Under the pieces are notes generated by a model. That model saw only the letters and a list, made by a program, of their open reading frames with translations. It was not told the DNA's origin and made no database searches. Shown piece after piece: positions 7,904-15,649 of a DNA stretch of 35,098 nt (position 1 is its first letter; each line of letters starts with the position of its first letter). The stretch spans positions 1 through 35,098 of the forward strand of contig JAFQBA010000059.1 in assembly GCA_017416845.1 (NCBI GenBank), given 5' to 3'. This DNA comes from Clostridia bacterium. Its GTDB lineage: Bacteria > Bacillota > Clostridia > UMGS1810. The position numbers and the translations under genes are program-made.

Positions 7904-9091
7904 ATGAAAAATGTAACAATTCCTGTAGCTCTTCAGATTATTGCCGATGACTACGGCTGGCACAACGGCAGAGACGGCAGGTTGGAAAACAGACCTTCAC
8001 GAAGCGGTCTTCCCAGAGATCATGCTGTGGAAGACTATATCATTATGAATGAAATCGGCAAAGCCCTTGACATGAAAATCCTCACTCCATTTGTTATTGG
8101 GGAATGGGACAAGGATAATATTCTCAGAAATGTAAAAAATGTCACATACAATGAGCAAGGCTGGGACAGAGCTTCCGAAATAGACATGAGAATGGCTGAA
8201 AAATGCTTTGATGCGGCAGAAAACAGTGAATATGTAGAATATGCTTATCATGGTCTTATGCACGGTTATTATGTGGATAATCAGCAGATTTGCGAAACAG
8301 AATATTCACGTCCTCGTTATGATGAAAAAACAGGAAAATATGATATGACAACCTTCGACTATATTCCTGAAAGCGAAATGCAGGAATATATTGATTTGTT
8401 TTTCCGTATCTACGATTCATGGGGGTTTAAAAAGAAAATAAGATCTTTTGTTTCTCCATGCAGCATACACACTCCGCCCGAGCTTACCGGTGATTTTGCA
8501 AACGTGCTGAAGAAAAACGGTTTCATTCACTGGGCAAATTACTGGGGCCTGCTTGGTGACAGCACGGCGGTGATTAATGGTGTTACATTTATGCAAAAAT
8601 CATTTATCGGTGCTCACTGGGATCAGTATGATATTGACCCGATTACTCTTTTTGACCAGACAAAAACTTCTGTAGGCGACAAAGAATATACCAATCCTGC
8701 AATGGGCTTCCACTGGACAAATTTTTTGAGACTTGCGCCGGAGAACAATCTTAAAAATATTGATGAATGGATAAAATATTTCAGACGTCAGGGAAAAATT
8801 TTCGGTCAGATGCTTTCGAGAGATGTAGCTTTTGCGGCATCTCAGGCTGTGTATTCAAGATATGGCAAGCTTAGCTCTGAAGGGAAAAAATACACAGTTG
8901 ACCTTACCGATGTTGATTCAAAGGGTTCTCTTGCTCTTCGCGATGAGTTCTTTGTCAGCACAAAAGCTGCGGCAAATGTTCGCTCGTGTGTTGGCGGAAA
9001 AATGAGTCTCTATGAAATTCAACCATGGCATAAGACCTACAAAATCGAAAGAATAAATAAAGCTCAGACCATAAGCTTTGAACTTGCATAA
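7904..9091 (+). CDS. Polysaccharide-deacetylase-like (NodB-fold) protein
   Basis: 395 aa from ATG 7904, eight bases after AAGGTGG; an upstream in-frame GTG lies in the Shine-Dalgarno. No signal peptide. The N-terminal strand IPVALQIIADDYGW puts two aspartates (D15, D16) where carbohydrate esterase family 4 has its TFDDG motif. YHGLMHG gives H116 and H120 in the HxxxH metal-binding pattern. A later stretch (about 185-215, FVSPCSIHTPPELTG) fits the arginine/proline loop region of NodB folds. The family removes acetyl or other N/O-acyl groups from sugars using a divalent metal. The distance from canonical enzymes is large, so it may be a new subfamily acting on soluble oligosaccharides. It is the only gene of its unit, under the divergent AraC-type regulator, and ends at a shared terminator. 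Confidence 0.65.
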   Translation: MKNVTIPVALQIIADDYGWHNGRDGRLENRPSRSGLPRDHAVEDYIIMNEIGKALDMKILTPFVIGEWDKDNILRNVKNVTYNEQGWDRASEIDMRMAEKCFDAAENSEYVEYAYHGLMHGYYVDNQQICETEYSRPRYDEKTGKYDMTTFDYIPESEMQEYIDLFFRIYDSWGFKKKIRSFVSPCSIHTPPELTGDFANVLKKNGFIHWANYWGLLGDSTAVINGVTFMQKSFIGAHWDQYDIDPITLFDQTKTSVGDKEYTNPAMGFHWTNFLRLAPENNLKNIDEWIKYFRRQGKIFGQMLSRDVAFAASQAVYSRYGKLSSEGKKYTVDLTDVDSKGSLALRDEFFVSTKAAANVRSCVGGKMSLYEIQPWHKTYKIERINKAQTISFELA

Positions 9092-9098
9092 TAACAAG

Positions 9099-9143
9099 AC
9101 TCCCTCACTTTCGGGCGCTATGCTCTTTGGTGGGGGAGTTTTT
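9099..9143. terminator. Bidirectional intrinsic terminator
   Basis: ACTCCCTCAC pairs along its full length with GTGGGGGAGT (one G-T wobble), followed by a T-run on the plus strand. It lies between the converging deacetylase-like and DeoR genes. Confidence 0.85.
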
Positions 9144-9144
9144 C

Positions 9145-9900
9145 TCATCTGATTTTAATTGAATTCTTTGAAATCTTATTTTTAAGATTATCGGGAACAG
9201 CCGAGTCGGTTACAATGTAATCTGCGACCGAAAGTTCTGCAATCTTTGTAAAAGCACATCTGCCAAATTTTGAGTGATCTGCCGCAACAATGCTGACGCC
9301 TGATTGTTCAAGCATAATTCTGTCTATTTCGGCTTCCTTATCATAGTATGTTGAAAAACCGTGTTCGGTATCAATTCCGTCAACCGACAAAATAAGCTTG
9401 TCTGCATGATATGATTTCAATTGTCTTATGGCGTCATCACCAAATGTAAACTGATATTTAGAGTTGATTAATCCGCCAAGAAGGATTATGTTGAAATTCG
9501 GATTTGATGTTCCTTCAAGAGCAATAGAAATTGAGTTTGTAACAATGCTCAGATTAAGATTTTGCGGAATTGAACGAAACACAAGCAGGGTAGTGGTACC
9601 CGAATTTAGCATAATAGTGTCGTTATCTTCAATCATGCCGGCTATTTTTTTTGCAATAAGTTCTTTTTGATACTGATTAGTTGACATTCTTTGATTCAGA
9701 CTCATGCTGTAATAGGGTTTATATGAGCTGACAGCTCCTCCGTGTACACGTGTAAGTAATCCTTTGTTTTCCATATCGGCAAGGTCTGTGCGTATTGTCA
9801 CCTCGGAGGTGTTAAACAATGAGCTTAATTCATTAACTCTTACGTTTCCGTTTTTATTGATCATTTCAAGTATTTTTTTTCTTCTTTCTTCAGCTACCAT
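9145..9900 (-). CDS. DeoR-family transcriptional regulator
   Basis: 251 aa; ATG preceded by GAAGGAG. The N-terminal winged helix (6-57) is typical, with SEVTIRTDLADMENKG and RVHGGA. The C-terminal sensor domain has the family's phosphosugar-binding features (LNSGTTTL near 100, then VTNS, LGG, DGID and ADHSKFG). Such proteins usually repress sugar genes and are released by a phosphorylated sugar intermediate. It is divergent from the six-gene catabolic operon, and four CGAAAG/CTTTCG boxes lie in the shared 220-bp spacer. The FGGY kinase product of that operon is a natural candidate inducer (inference). Confidence 0.95.
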   Translation of the reverse strand: MVAEERRKKILEMINKNGNVRVNELSSLFNTSEVTIRTDLADMENKGLLTRVHGGAVSSYKPYYSMSLNQRMSTNQYQKELIAKKIAGMIEDNDTIMLNSGTTTLLVFRSIPQNLNLSIVTNSISIALEGTSNPNFNIILLGGLINSKYQFTFGDDAIRQLKSYHADKLILSVDGIDTEHGFSTYYDKEAEIDRIMLEQSGVSIVAADHSKFGRCAFTKIAELSVADYIVTDSAVPDNLKNKISKNSIKIR

Positions 9901-9953
9901 AACAAAATCTCCTTCGATTCACCTTTGACAAACAGGTTGTCGGTAGATATATA

Positions 9954-9982
9954 ATTATACAACAAACTTTCGTTTTTGTCAA
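9954..9982 (-). promoter_or_regulatory. Promoter of the deoR-family gene
   Basis: On the minus strand a perfect TTGACA (9982-9977) and TATAAT (9959-9954) separated by 17 bp. The CTTTCGTTTTT box at 9967-9977 lies in the spacer, so repression of its own promoter is likely. Confidence 0.85.
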
Positions 9983-10044
9983 TATTATGGCAAAACGAAA
10001 GTTTTTGCTTTCGTTTTGAAAACCAAACGCAAATGAAACGAAAA
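9967..10044. promoter_or_regulatory. DeoR operator cluster (four CTTTCGTTTT/AAAACGAAAG boxes)
   Basis: Boxes at 9967-9977 (CTTTCGTTTTT), 9991-10001 (CAAAACGAAAG), 10008-10018 (CTTTCGTTTTG) and 10034-10044 (TGAAACGAAAA). The middle two form a perfect 11-bp inverted repeat around a 6-bp spacer. They lie between the -35 boxes of two divergent promoters or inside the deoR promoter. Repeated TTTCG-type boxes are typical of DeoR-family sites. Confidence 0.8.
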
Positions 10045-10052
10045 AATTTTTC

Positions 10053-10081
10053 TTGACAACTGATAAGTTTTAGTGTATCAT
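10053..10081 (+). promoter_or_regulatory. Promoter of the six-gene catabolic operon
   Basis: TTGACA (10053-10058), 17-bp spacer, TATCAT (10076-10081). The first gene starts 40 bp downstream at 10121 with its own AAAGGAG. Confidence 0.85.
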
Positions 10082-10120
10082 AATAATGTAAATAAAAAAA
10101 TTATAAAGGAGAGTTTAATT

Positions 10121-11491
10121 ATGTCACAAAATTGGGCAAAAATGGACCTTACAACCGTACCTAACATGGTGTCGGCAACTGTTCCCGGTCCGAAATCTGT
10201 TGAGTATCACGAAAGATGCGCAAAATACATGAAAGGTTATTCCAGCCAGGTTAAGCTTTTCCCTGTTTCTTTTGAATCGGGCTATGGCTACACCCTCAAA
10301 GACGTTGACGGAAATACATACCTCGACTTTTCATCCGGTATCTATGTAACAGGTCTCGGTCACTGTCACCCGAAAATCAGTGAAGCTGTTGCCGAACAGG
10401 CTAAAAAGCTCATGAACTGCCATGACTTCACCACAAAAGTAAAAATGGAACTTGTTGAAAAGCTCCACGAAATCACCGGCGGAAAATTTGGCGGATTCCA
10501 GTTCTACGATTCTGGTACAACTGCAGTTGAAGCAGGTCTTCGTTGTGCAAGAGCTGCAACAGGCAAACAGGAATTTTTCTCTTTCTTCAGAGACTTCCAC
10601 GGCAAAACCTACGGTGCAAACTCCCTTGCCGTTGTTGGCCCCGACACTCACATGAGAGCTCCCGGCTTCATGCTTGTTCCCCGTCCAAATCCCTACCGTG
10701 ACTTCTTTGGCAGAAGCGAAGAAGAAGCATGGAAAGATTCTTCACCATACATCAATATGATTGAAGGTATGCTCGACAATGCCTGTGCAAACGGCGGCAA
10801 AAATGTTGCGGCAATAGTTCTCGAACCCGTTCAGGGCTGGGGCGGTTCAATCATTCCTCCTGCAGACTTCATCCCTGCACTTCGTGACCTTTGTGACAGA
10901 AGAGGAATTCTCCTTTTTGCTGATGAAGTTCTCAACTGCATGGCAAGAACCGGTAAATATTTTGCAATGGAACACTGGAATGTTACAGCCGACATCACAA
11001 CCCTCGGTAAAGGCTTTGGTAACGGCTTCCCCGTAACTGCTCTTGCAGTTTCCAAAGACCTTGCACCTGCAATCGAAAAAATCTCTGCATCTTCAAGCTA
11101 CGGCGGAAATCCCATGGCTTGTATTGCCGCTCTCGAATCAATCAAGGTTATTGAAGAAGAAAACCTCAACGAACGCTCAGCTCACCTTGGTGAAATTATG
11201 CTTGCAAAAATGAAACAGATGAAAGAAGCTCATCCCATCATCGGTGATGTAAGAGCTCTCGGATGCTTGCAGGCAATCGAAATTGTTAAAGACCGTGAAA
11301 CAAAAGAACCCTTCGCAGAAGCAGGCACAATGATCTATCAGAAAGCCTTTGAAAAAGGTCTTGCATGGGTACCTTCAGGTCATATTCTCCGTATGTCACC
11401 TCCGATGATTCTCGACGACGAAGCAGCACTCAAAGGTCTTGACATTATTGAAGAAGCAATTGCCGAAACAGAAAAACATTTCGGATATTAA
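10121..11491 (+). CDS. Class III PLP-dependent aminotransferase
   Basis: 456 aa. The start is ATG 10121, eight bases after AAAGGAG (10106-10112); an in-frame GTG at 10073 lies inside the promoter and is rejected. Fold-type I class III signatures are clear: DVDGNTYLDFSSGIYVTGLG near the N-terminus, DSGTTAVEAGLRCARAATG for phosphate/PLP binding, FADEVLNCMARTGKYFA, and TTLGKGFGNGFPV with the Schiff-base lysine K297. The family contains GABA, acetylornithine, beta-alanine and dialkylglycine enzymes; the substrate cannot be read from sequence. As first gene of a kinase/isomerase/dehydrogenase operon it probably transfers an amino group from or to a sugar or cyclitol derivative rather than to an amino acid. 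That is inference. Confidence 0.92.
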   Translation: MSQNWAKMDLTTVPNMVSATVPGPKSVEYHERCAKYMKGYSSQVKLFPVSFESGYGYTLKDVDGNTYLDFSSGIYVTGLGHCHPKISEAVAEQAKKLMNCHDFTTKVKMELVEKLHEITGGKFGGFQFYDSGTTAVEAGLRCARAATGKQEFFSFFRDFHGKTYGANSLAVVGPDTHMRAPGFMLVPRPNPYRDFFGRSEEEAWKDSSPYINMIEGMLDNACANGGKNVAAIVLEPVQGWGGSIIPPADFIPALRDLCDRRGILLFADEVLNCMARTGKYFAMEHWNVTADITTLGKGFGNGFPVTALAVSKDLAPAIEKISASSSYGGNPMACIAALESIKVIEEENLNERSAHLGEIMLAKMKQMKEAHPIIGDVRALGCLQAIEIVKDRETKEPFAEAGTMIYQKAFEKGLAWVPSGHILRMSPPMILDDEAALKGLDIIEEAIAETEKHFGY

Positions 11492-11595
11492 TTGTAATTA
11501 TCACTTTTTAAATCCGGCATATTTTTTCGAAAGAAATTTTATATATTTATATAGAATCATTCTATTTGTTATGCCCGTATTGTGTGTTATAATTA

Positions 11596-11625
11596 GCGTA
11601 GCCGTCGGAGGATTCTCCGACGGCT
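11596..11625. other. Perfect 13-bp stem-loop in the intercistronic leader
   Basis: GTAGCCGTCGGAG - GATT - CTCCGACGGCTAC, a perfect GC-rich stem with a 4-base loop and no T-run, 28 bp before the next start codon. A TATAAT (11586-11591) lies just upstream but has no good -35. It may be an RNA-processing or stabilising stem, or a partial terminator in the operon. Confidence 0.7.
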
Positions 11626-11653
11626 ACAGTAAAAAACAGAAAGGATAATTATT

Positions 11654-12787
11654 ATGAAAACAGTAAGATTCGGACTTATAGGTTGCGGTCTCATGGCAAG
11701 AGAATTTGCCTCTGCCGCCGCAAGATGGTGTCACCTCACAGAAGATGTTCCAAAACCCGAAATAGTGGGTATTTGCTCGGTTGTACCAAAGGAAATGGAA
11801 TGGTTTCAGAAAAACTTTCCCGAAATAAAATACTGCGTTTCAGACTATAAAGAGCTTCTCGAAAAAGACGATATTGATGCAATTTACTGTGCTGTTCCTC
11901 ACAATCTTCATGAACAGTTCTACATTGATATAATTAAAAGCGGCAAAGCTCTCCTTGGTGAAAAACCCTTTGGTATTGACAAAGCCGCCAACGAGAAGAT
12001 TATGCAGGCAATTAAAGAAAATCCAAATACGTTTGTACGTTGTTGCAGTGAATTCCCTTACTATCCTGCAATGCAGACCATGATAAACTGGTACAAAGAG
12101 GGGAAATTTGGCAAAGTTCTGGAAATCCACTGCGGATTTAACCACTGCAGTGATATGGATACCACAAAACCCATCAACTGGAAAAGAATGGTCAAATTCA
12201 ACGGTGAATACGGATGTCTTGGCGATCTTGGCATTCACACTCAGCACGTGCCTTTCCGCCTTGGCTTCAAACCCAAGACCGTCAGAGCACATTTTTCAAA
12301 CATTATCAAAGAAAGACCCGACGGCAAGGGCGGAACAGCAGTTTGTGACACTTTTGATAACTGCACAATTTTCTGCACAACCTTAAACCAAGACGGTGAC
12401 GAAATTCCCATGACTTTCGAAACCAAGCGTATGTGCCCCGGTTCAACAAACCGTTGGTTTTTCGAAATCTACGGCATGGACTGCAGTGCAAGATTTTCCA
12501 GTGATGATGCAAACGCATTCTGTTACACATCATCATGGGGCAAAGAACAGTCCTGGAACCGCATTATCATTGGCTACAAGCCCATGATTCCCACAATCAC
12601 CGGACCGATTTTCGAGTTTGGTTTCACCGATGCAATTCAACAGCAGATTGCCGCATTTATGCTTGAATATTCGGGCGTTGAAGTACCTTTCGGTCTCTTT
12701 ACTCCCGAAGAAACAGTTCTTTCACACACTCTTGCCACTGCGGCACTCAAATCCTTCTACAACAAAACCGTAGAAGTTATTGACTAA
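11654..12787 (+). CDS. Gfo/Idh/MocA-family NAD(P)-dependent oxidoreductase
   Basis: 377 aa. The N-terminal Rossmann fold begins with FGLIGCGLMAREFA (the dinucleotide-binding GxGxxA-type turn). LGEKPFG near residue 100 carries the family's EKP motif with its conserved lysine. The C-terminal beta-sheet domain includes GCLGDLGIHTQH, with the Asp and His typical of the active site of sugar or inositol dehydrogenases. The family oxidises or reduces hydroxyl groups of sugars, inositols and their derivatives. RBS AAAGGA lies ahead of ATG. It follows the aminotransferase after 160 bp containing the stem-loop at 11596. Pairing with an aminotransferase recalls keto-/amino-cyclitol and amino-sugar interconversion, but direction and substrate are unknown. 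Confidence 0.92.
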   Translation: MKTVRFGLIGCGLMAREFASAAARWCHLTEDVPKPEIVGICSVVPKEMEWFQKNFPEIKYCVSDYKELLEKDDIDAIYCAVPHNLHEQFYIDIIKSGKALLGEKPFGIDKAANEKIMQAIKENPNTFVRCCSEFPYYPAMQTMINWYKEGKFGKVLEIHCGFNHCSDMDTTKPINWKRMVKFNGEYGCLGDLGIHTQHVPFRLGFKPKTVRAHFSNIIKERPDGKGGTAVCDTFDNCTIFCTTLNQDGDEIPMTFETKRMCPGSTNRWFFEIYGMDCSARFSSDDANAFCYTSSWGKEQSWNRIIIGYKPMIPTITGPIFEFGFTDAIQQQIAAFMLEYSGVEVPFGLFTPEETVLSHTLATAALKSFYNKTVEVID

Positions 12788-12812
12788 TTTTAATATACAG
12801 AGAGGGACTATT

Positions 12813-14171
12813 ATGAATAAAAAAATTGCTTTTGTCTGCTTTGGCGAGGTAAACACTCCCATCGACAGACTCAACATGAAGCACGACGAAGGTCTTGACG
12901 TTATAAAATCTCTCGGATATGAAGTTTTTGACGGCGGACTTGTAATTGACGATCCCGAATACAAAACAGCCGACAGCGCAATAGCGAAAATTTCGGACAA
13001 AGAATTTTCAGCCCTTGTTGTTTGCGTTGCAGGTTGGATTCCCACCCATGCGGTTGTTCGTGTAACCGACAAATTCCGTCACATTCCCATGCTTCTTTGG
13101 GGACTTTGCGGCTGGAAGGAAAACGGCAGAATTGTAACAACTGCTGAGCAGGCAGGCACAACAGCAATCAGACCTGCATTTGAAGCTCTCGGCTATAAAT
13201 TCAAATATGTGTATAATGTTATAGGCAAAGACTATCCGCTTGCCAAAATCAATGCATTCCTCACAGCGGCTTGTGCAAAGAAAGAGCTTCGCTCGGCACA
13301 CGTCGGCACAATGGGCTACCGTGACATGCTTCTCTATGGCACACAATTTGAAGGTAACTCCATGAGAGGTCAGATAGGCGTTGAGGTTGAACCCTTCGAA
13401 ATGCTCGAAATGGTTCAGAACCTTGAAAAGGTTTCCGACAAAGATATTAAAGACGGCGTGGATTTTGTTAAATCAAACTGGAAGTTTGAAAAGGAATGTG
13501 ATGACTCGGTTATAGAAAACGGAGTTAAATATGCTCTTGCCATTGCCATGAAAATTAAGGAAAGAGGCTGGGAGGCAATCACACTTTTAGATGTTGACGG
13601 AATGAAAAAACTTCTTGGTTTTCCTCCTGCAATGGTGTTCATGCTTCTTGAACACTACTCGGGTGTGCTCACAATTCCCGAAAATGACATCATGGGTGCT
13701 GTAACTCAGCTTGCAATGAAATATCTTACAGGTCAGACAGTGCCTTATCTCGAATACTATGAATTCTTCGAAGAAAGCATGCTTATCGGTGTTCCCGATT
13801 TTGTGCCTCAGGCAGTAACCGACGGTGACGTAACCGTTCTCCCTGCGGCTTTCGGACTTCTCAATTCGTCGCTTCTTAATGTTTCAAAGGTTAAAACCGG
13901 ATATGTAACTTGTGCAAGAATGTATTATCTGAATGGCAAATACAAAATGCACGTATACACAGCAGAAGCAAAAAATCCGCCTGCATGGAACGAATACGGC
14001 TGGGACGACCCTGCTCCTCAGCTTCCGAGCCTTGAGGTGTTCCCTGACAGCTGCACAGTTGAAGAATTTGCCCAAAATGTTGCAGGTCAGCACGTTTTGG
14101 TTGCCTACGGTAACTTTGTTGAAGAAATCAAAGATTTCTGTAAGCTTATGGATATTGAACTTGTTATGTAA
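12813..14171 (+). CDS. L-fucose/L-arabinose isomerase-like protein
   Basis: 452 aa from ATG 12813, preceded by GAGAGGG; the frame extends upstream to 12780 but overlaps the previous stop. The three-domain layout of the FucI/AraA fold is visible. An N-terminal Rossmann-like domain (1-160) contains VVCVAGWIPTHAVV. A central domain has acidic residues of the metal site in GVEVEPFEML and LLDVDGMKKLLG, and a C-terminal barrel contains KMHVYTAEAKNPP. Shorter than FucI (about 590 aa), so it belongs to the large uncharacterised FucI-like group. The expected reaction is Mn-dependent aldose-ketose isomerisation upstream of the kinase encoded 14 bp later. The precise sugar is unknown. Confidence 0.85.
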   Translation: MNKKIAFVCFGEVNTPIDRLNMKHDEGLDVIKSLGYEVFDGGLVIDDPEYKTADSAIAKISDKEFSALVVCVAGWIPTHAVVRVTDKFRHIPMLLWGLCGWKENGRIVTTAEQAGTTAIRPAFEALGYKFKYVYNVIGKDYPLAKINAFLTAACAKKELRSAHVGTMGYRDMLLYGTQFEGNSMRGQIGVEVEPFEMLEMVQNLEKVSDKDIKDGVDFVKSNWKFEKECDDSVIENGVKYALAIAMKIKERGWEAITLLDVDGMKKLLGFPPAMVFMLLEHYSGVLTIPENDIMGAVTQLAMKYLTGQTVPYLEYYEFFEESMLIGVPDFVPQAVTDGDVTVLPAAFGLLNSSLLNVSKVKTGYVTCARMYYLNGKYKMHVYTAEAKNPPAWNEYGWDDPAPQLPSLEVFPDSCTVEEFAQNVAGQHVLVAYGNFVEEIKDFCKLMDIELVM

Positions 14172-14185
14172 CCGAGGATACAAAA

Positions 14186-15649
14186 ATGTATATAGGAATA
14201 GATTTGGGAACAACCAACATAAAAGCGGCAATCTATGACAAAGAGATGAATCTCAAAGACCGCCGCTCTGTTGCCGTAAGCTACATCAGAGAAAACGGAT
14301 TTGTGGAGTTTGATGCCGCAAAGTATGCCGAAAATCTGATTGGTCTGCTTAAAACTATGCTTCTTGAAAACAAAATTGATGCTGTGAATGAAATTGCATT
14401 CACGGGTCAGGCAGAATCCCTTGTTGTTTTGGGTGAGGATGACAAACCGCTCATGAATGCCATCTCGTGGATGGACGAGCGTTCCGTGTCCGAATGTCTT
14501 GAGCTTTCAAAAAGCTTTTCAAATCAAGAATGCGAAGCGGTGACAGGTCAGCAGGCTGTGCTTCCCACATGGCCCGCAACAAAAATTTTGTGGCTTAAAC
14601 ACAACAGGAGCGAAGTTTACAACAACGCAAAAACATATATGCTGCTGAAGGATTACATTGTGTTTTATCTCACCGGCATAAAAAGCTGTGATATGTCAAT
14701 TGCAACATTTTCGTTCTATTTTGACATCTACAAAAAGTGCTACTGGAAAAAGATGCTCGATGCAATCGGCATAACCGAAGATATGCTGCCGCCTCTTGTT
14801 GAGCCGTGTACTGCTGTGGGAAGCATTAAGCCCGAAATAGCATCTGAGCTTGGAATAAACAATTCTGCCAAGATAAATGTGGGCACTCTTGACCACTTTG
14901 CAGGTATGATAGGTACCGGCAACACAGGTGACGGCAAAATTACCCTTTCCACAGGTACCGTCATGGCAATGGCGACTTTTGCAAAAGAGCCTGCGTCAGA
15001 TGTGAAAGGGGTTGCAATGCACTATGGCTATCTGCCCGATACCCACATCATGCTCCCCGTTGCCGAAAGCGGAGGCGTGAGTCTCGAATGGTTCAAGTCT
15101 TCGTGTATGAAAGATATAAGCTATGACGAAATGAACGAAACCCTTGCCAAAAGAGAAAGAACACAGATTATCTTTTTGCCCTATATTGTCGGCACAAATT
15201 CCCCCGAATTTGATAGCCGTGCAACGGGCGTTTTCTGGGGCTTAAGGCAGGAACACGACTCCGTCGACATGGCACATGCCATCATGGAGGGGGTTGCGTT
15301 TCTTCTGAAAAAGAACTGCGAACACATTGAGAAAAACGGCACAAAAATAAGCGGAATAATTGCCACGGGCGGAGGTTCAAAAAGTGATATCTGGTGTCAG
15401 CTTCAGTCTGATATCACAGGTCTTCCTGTTATGATTCCAAAGGAAAAAGAGGCCGCATGCCTCGGTGCGGCAATTATCGCCGCAGTATCAGATGGTGTGC
15501 TTAAAAGCTTTGACGTGGCTTCAGAATCTATTGAATTTGAAAAGGTGTTTGAACCCAAAAATCATGAAGTGCTAAACAGAAAATATAAACAGTTTAATGC
15601 ATTGTACGAATTTTCGTGCAGCTTAAAAGGAGAGGGAAATAATGATTAA
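14186..15649 (+). CDS. FGGY-family carbohydrate kinase
   Basis: 487 aa; ATG after GAGGAT. N-terminal ASKHA domain: MYIGIDLGTTNIKAAIYD (phosphate-1 loop) and ISWMDERS for substrate contact. The second domain contains GTLDHFAGMIGTG, whose Asp is the likely catalytic base, then LSTGTVMAMATF and the ATP-binding IATGGGSKSDIWCQLQSD. Length and motifs fit xylulokinase/fuculokinase/gluconokinase relatives. It would phosphorylate the ketose made by the isomerase-like enzyme, trapping it in the cell and possibly producing the inducer of the DeoR regulator. Its last 8 bases overlap the next gene, evidence for translational coupling. Confidence 0.95.
   Translation: MYIGIDLGTTNIKAAIYDKEMNLKDRRSVAVSYIRENGFVEFDAAKYAENLIGLLKTMLLENKIDAVNEIAFTGQAESLVVLGEDDKPLMNAISWMDERSVSECLELSKSFSNQECEAVTGQQAVLPTWPATKILWLKHNRSEVYNNAKTYMLLKDYIVFYLTGIKSCDMSIATFSFYFDIYKKCYWKKMLDAIGITEDMLPPLVEPCTAVGSIKPEIASELGINNSAKINVGTLDHFAGMIGTGNTGDGKITLSTGTVMAMATFAKEPASDVKGVAMHYGYLPDTHIMLPVAESGGVSLEWFKSSCMKDISYDEMNETLAKRERTQIIFLPYIVGTNSPEFDSRATGVFWGLRQEHDSVDMAHAIMEGVAFLLKKNCEHIEKNGTKISGIIATGGGSKSDIWCQLQSDITGLPVMIPKEKEAACLGAAIIAAVSDGVLKSFDVASESIEFEKVFEPKNHEVLNRKYKQFNALYEFSCSLKGEGNND

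Noticed and set aside
10073..10120. Upstream GTG start for the aminotransferase
   Set aside because: It lies inside the promoter spacer, before the -10 box, and ATG 10121 has an ideal AAAGGAG.
12841..13346. Antisense frames within the isomerase-like gene
   Set aside because: Low-complexity Cys/His-rich translations typical of reversed coding sequence; the plus-strand product has clear family motifs.
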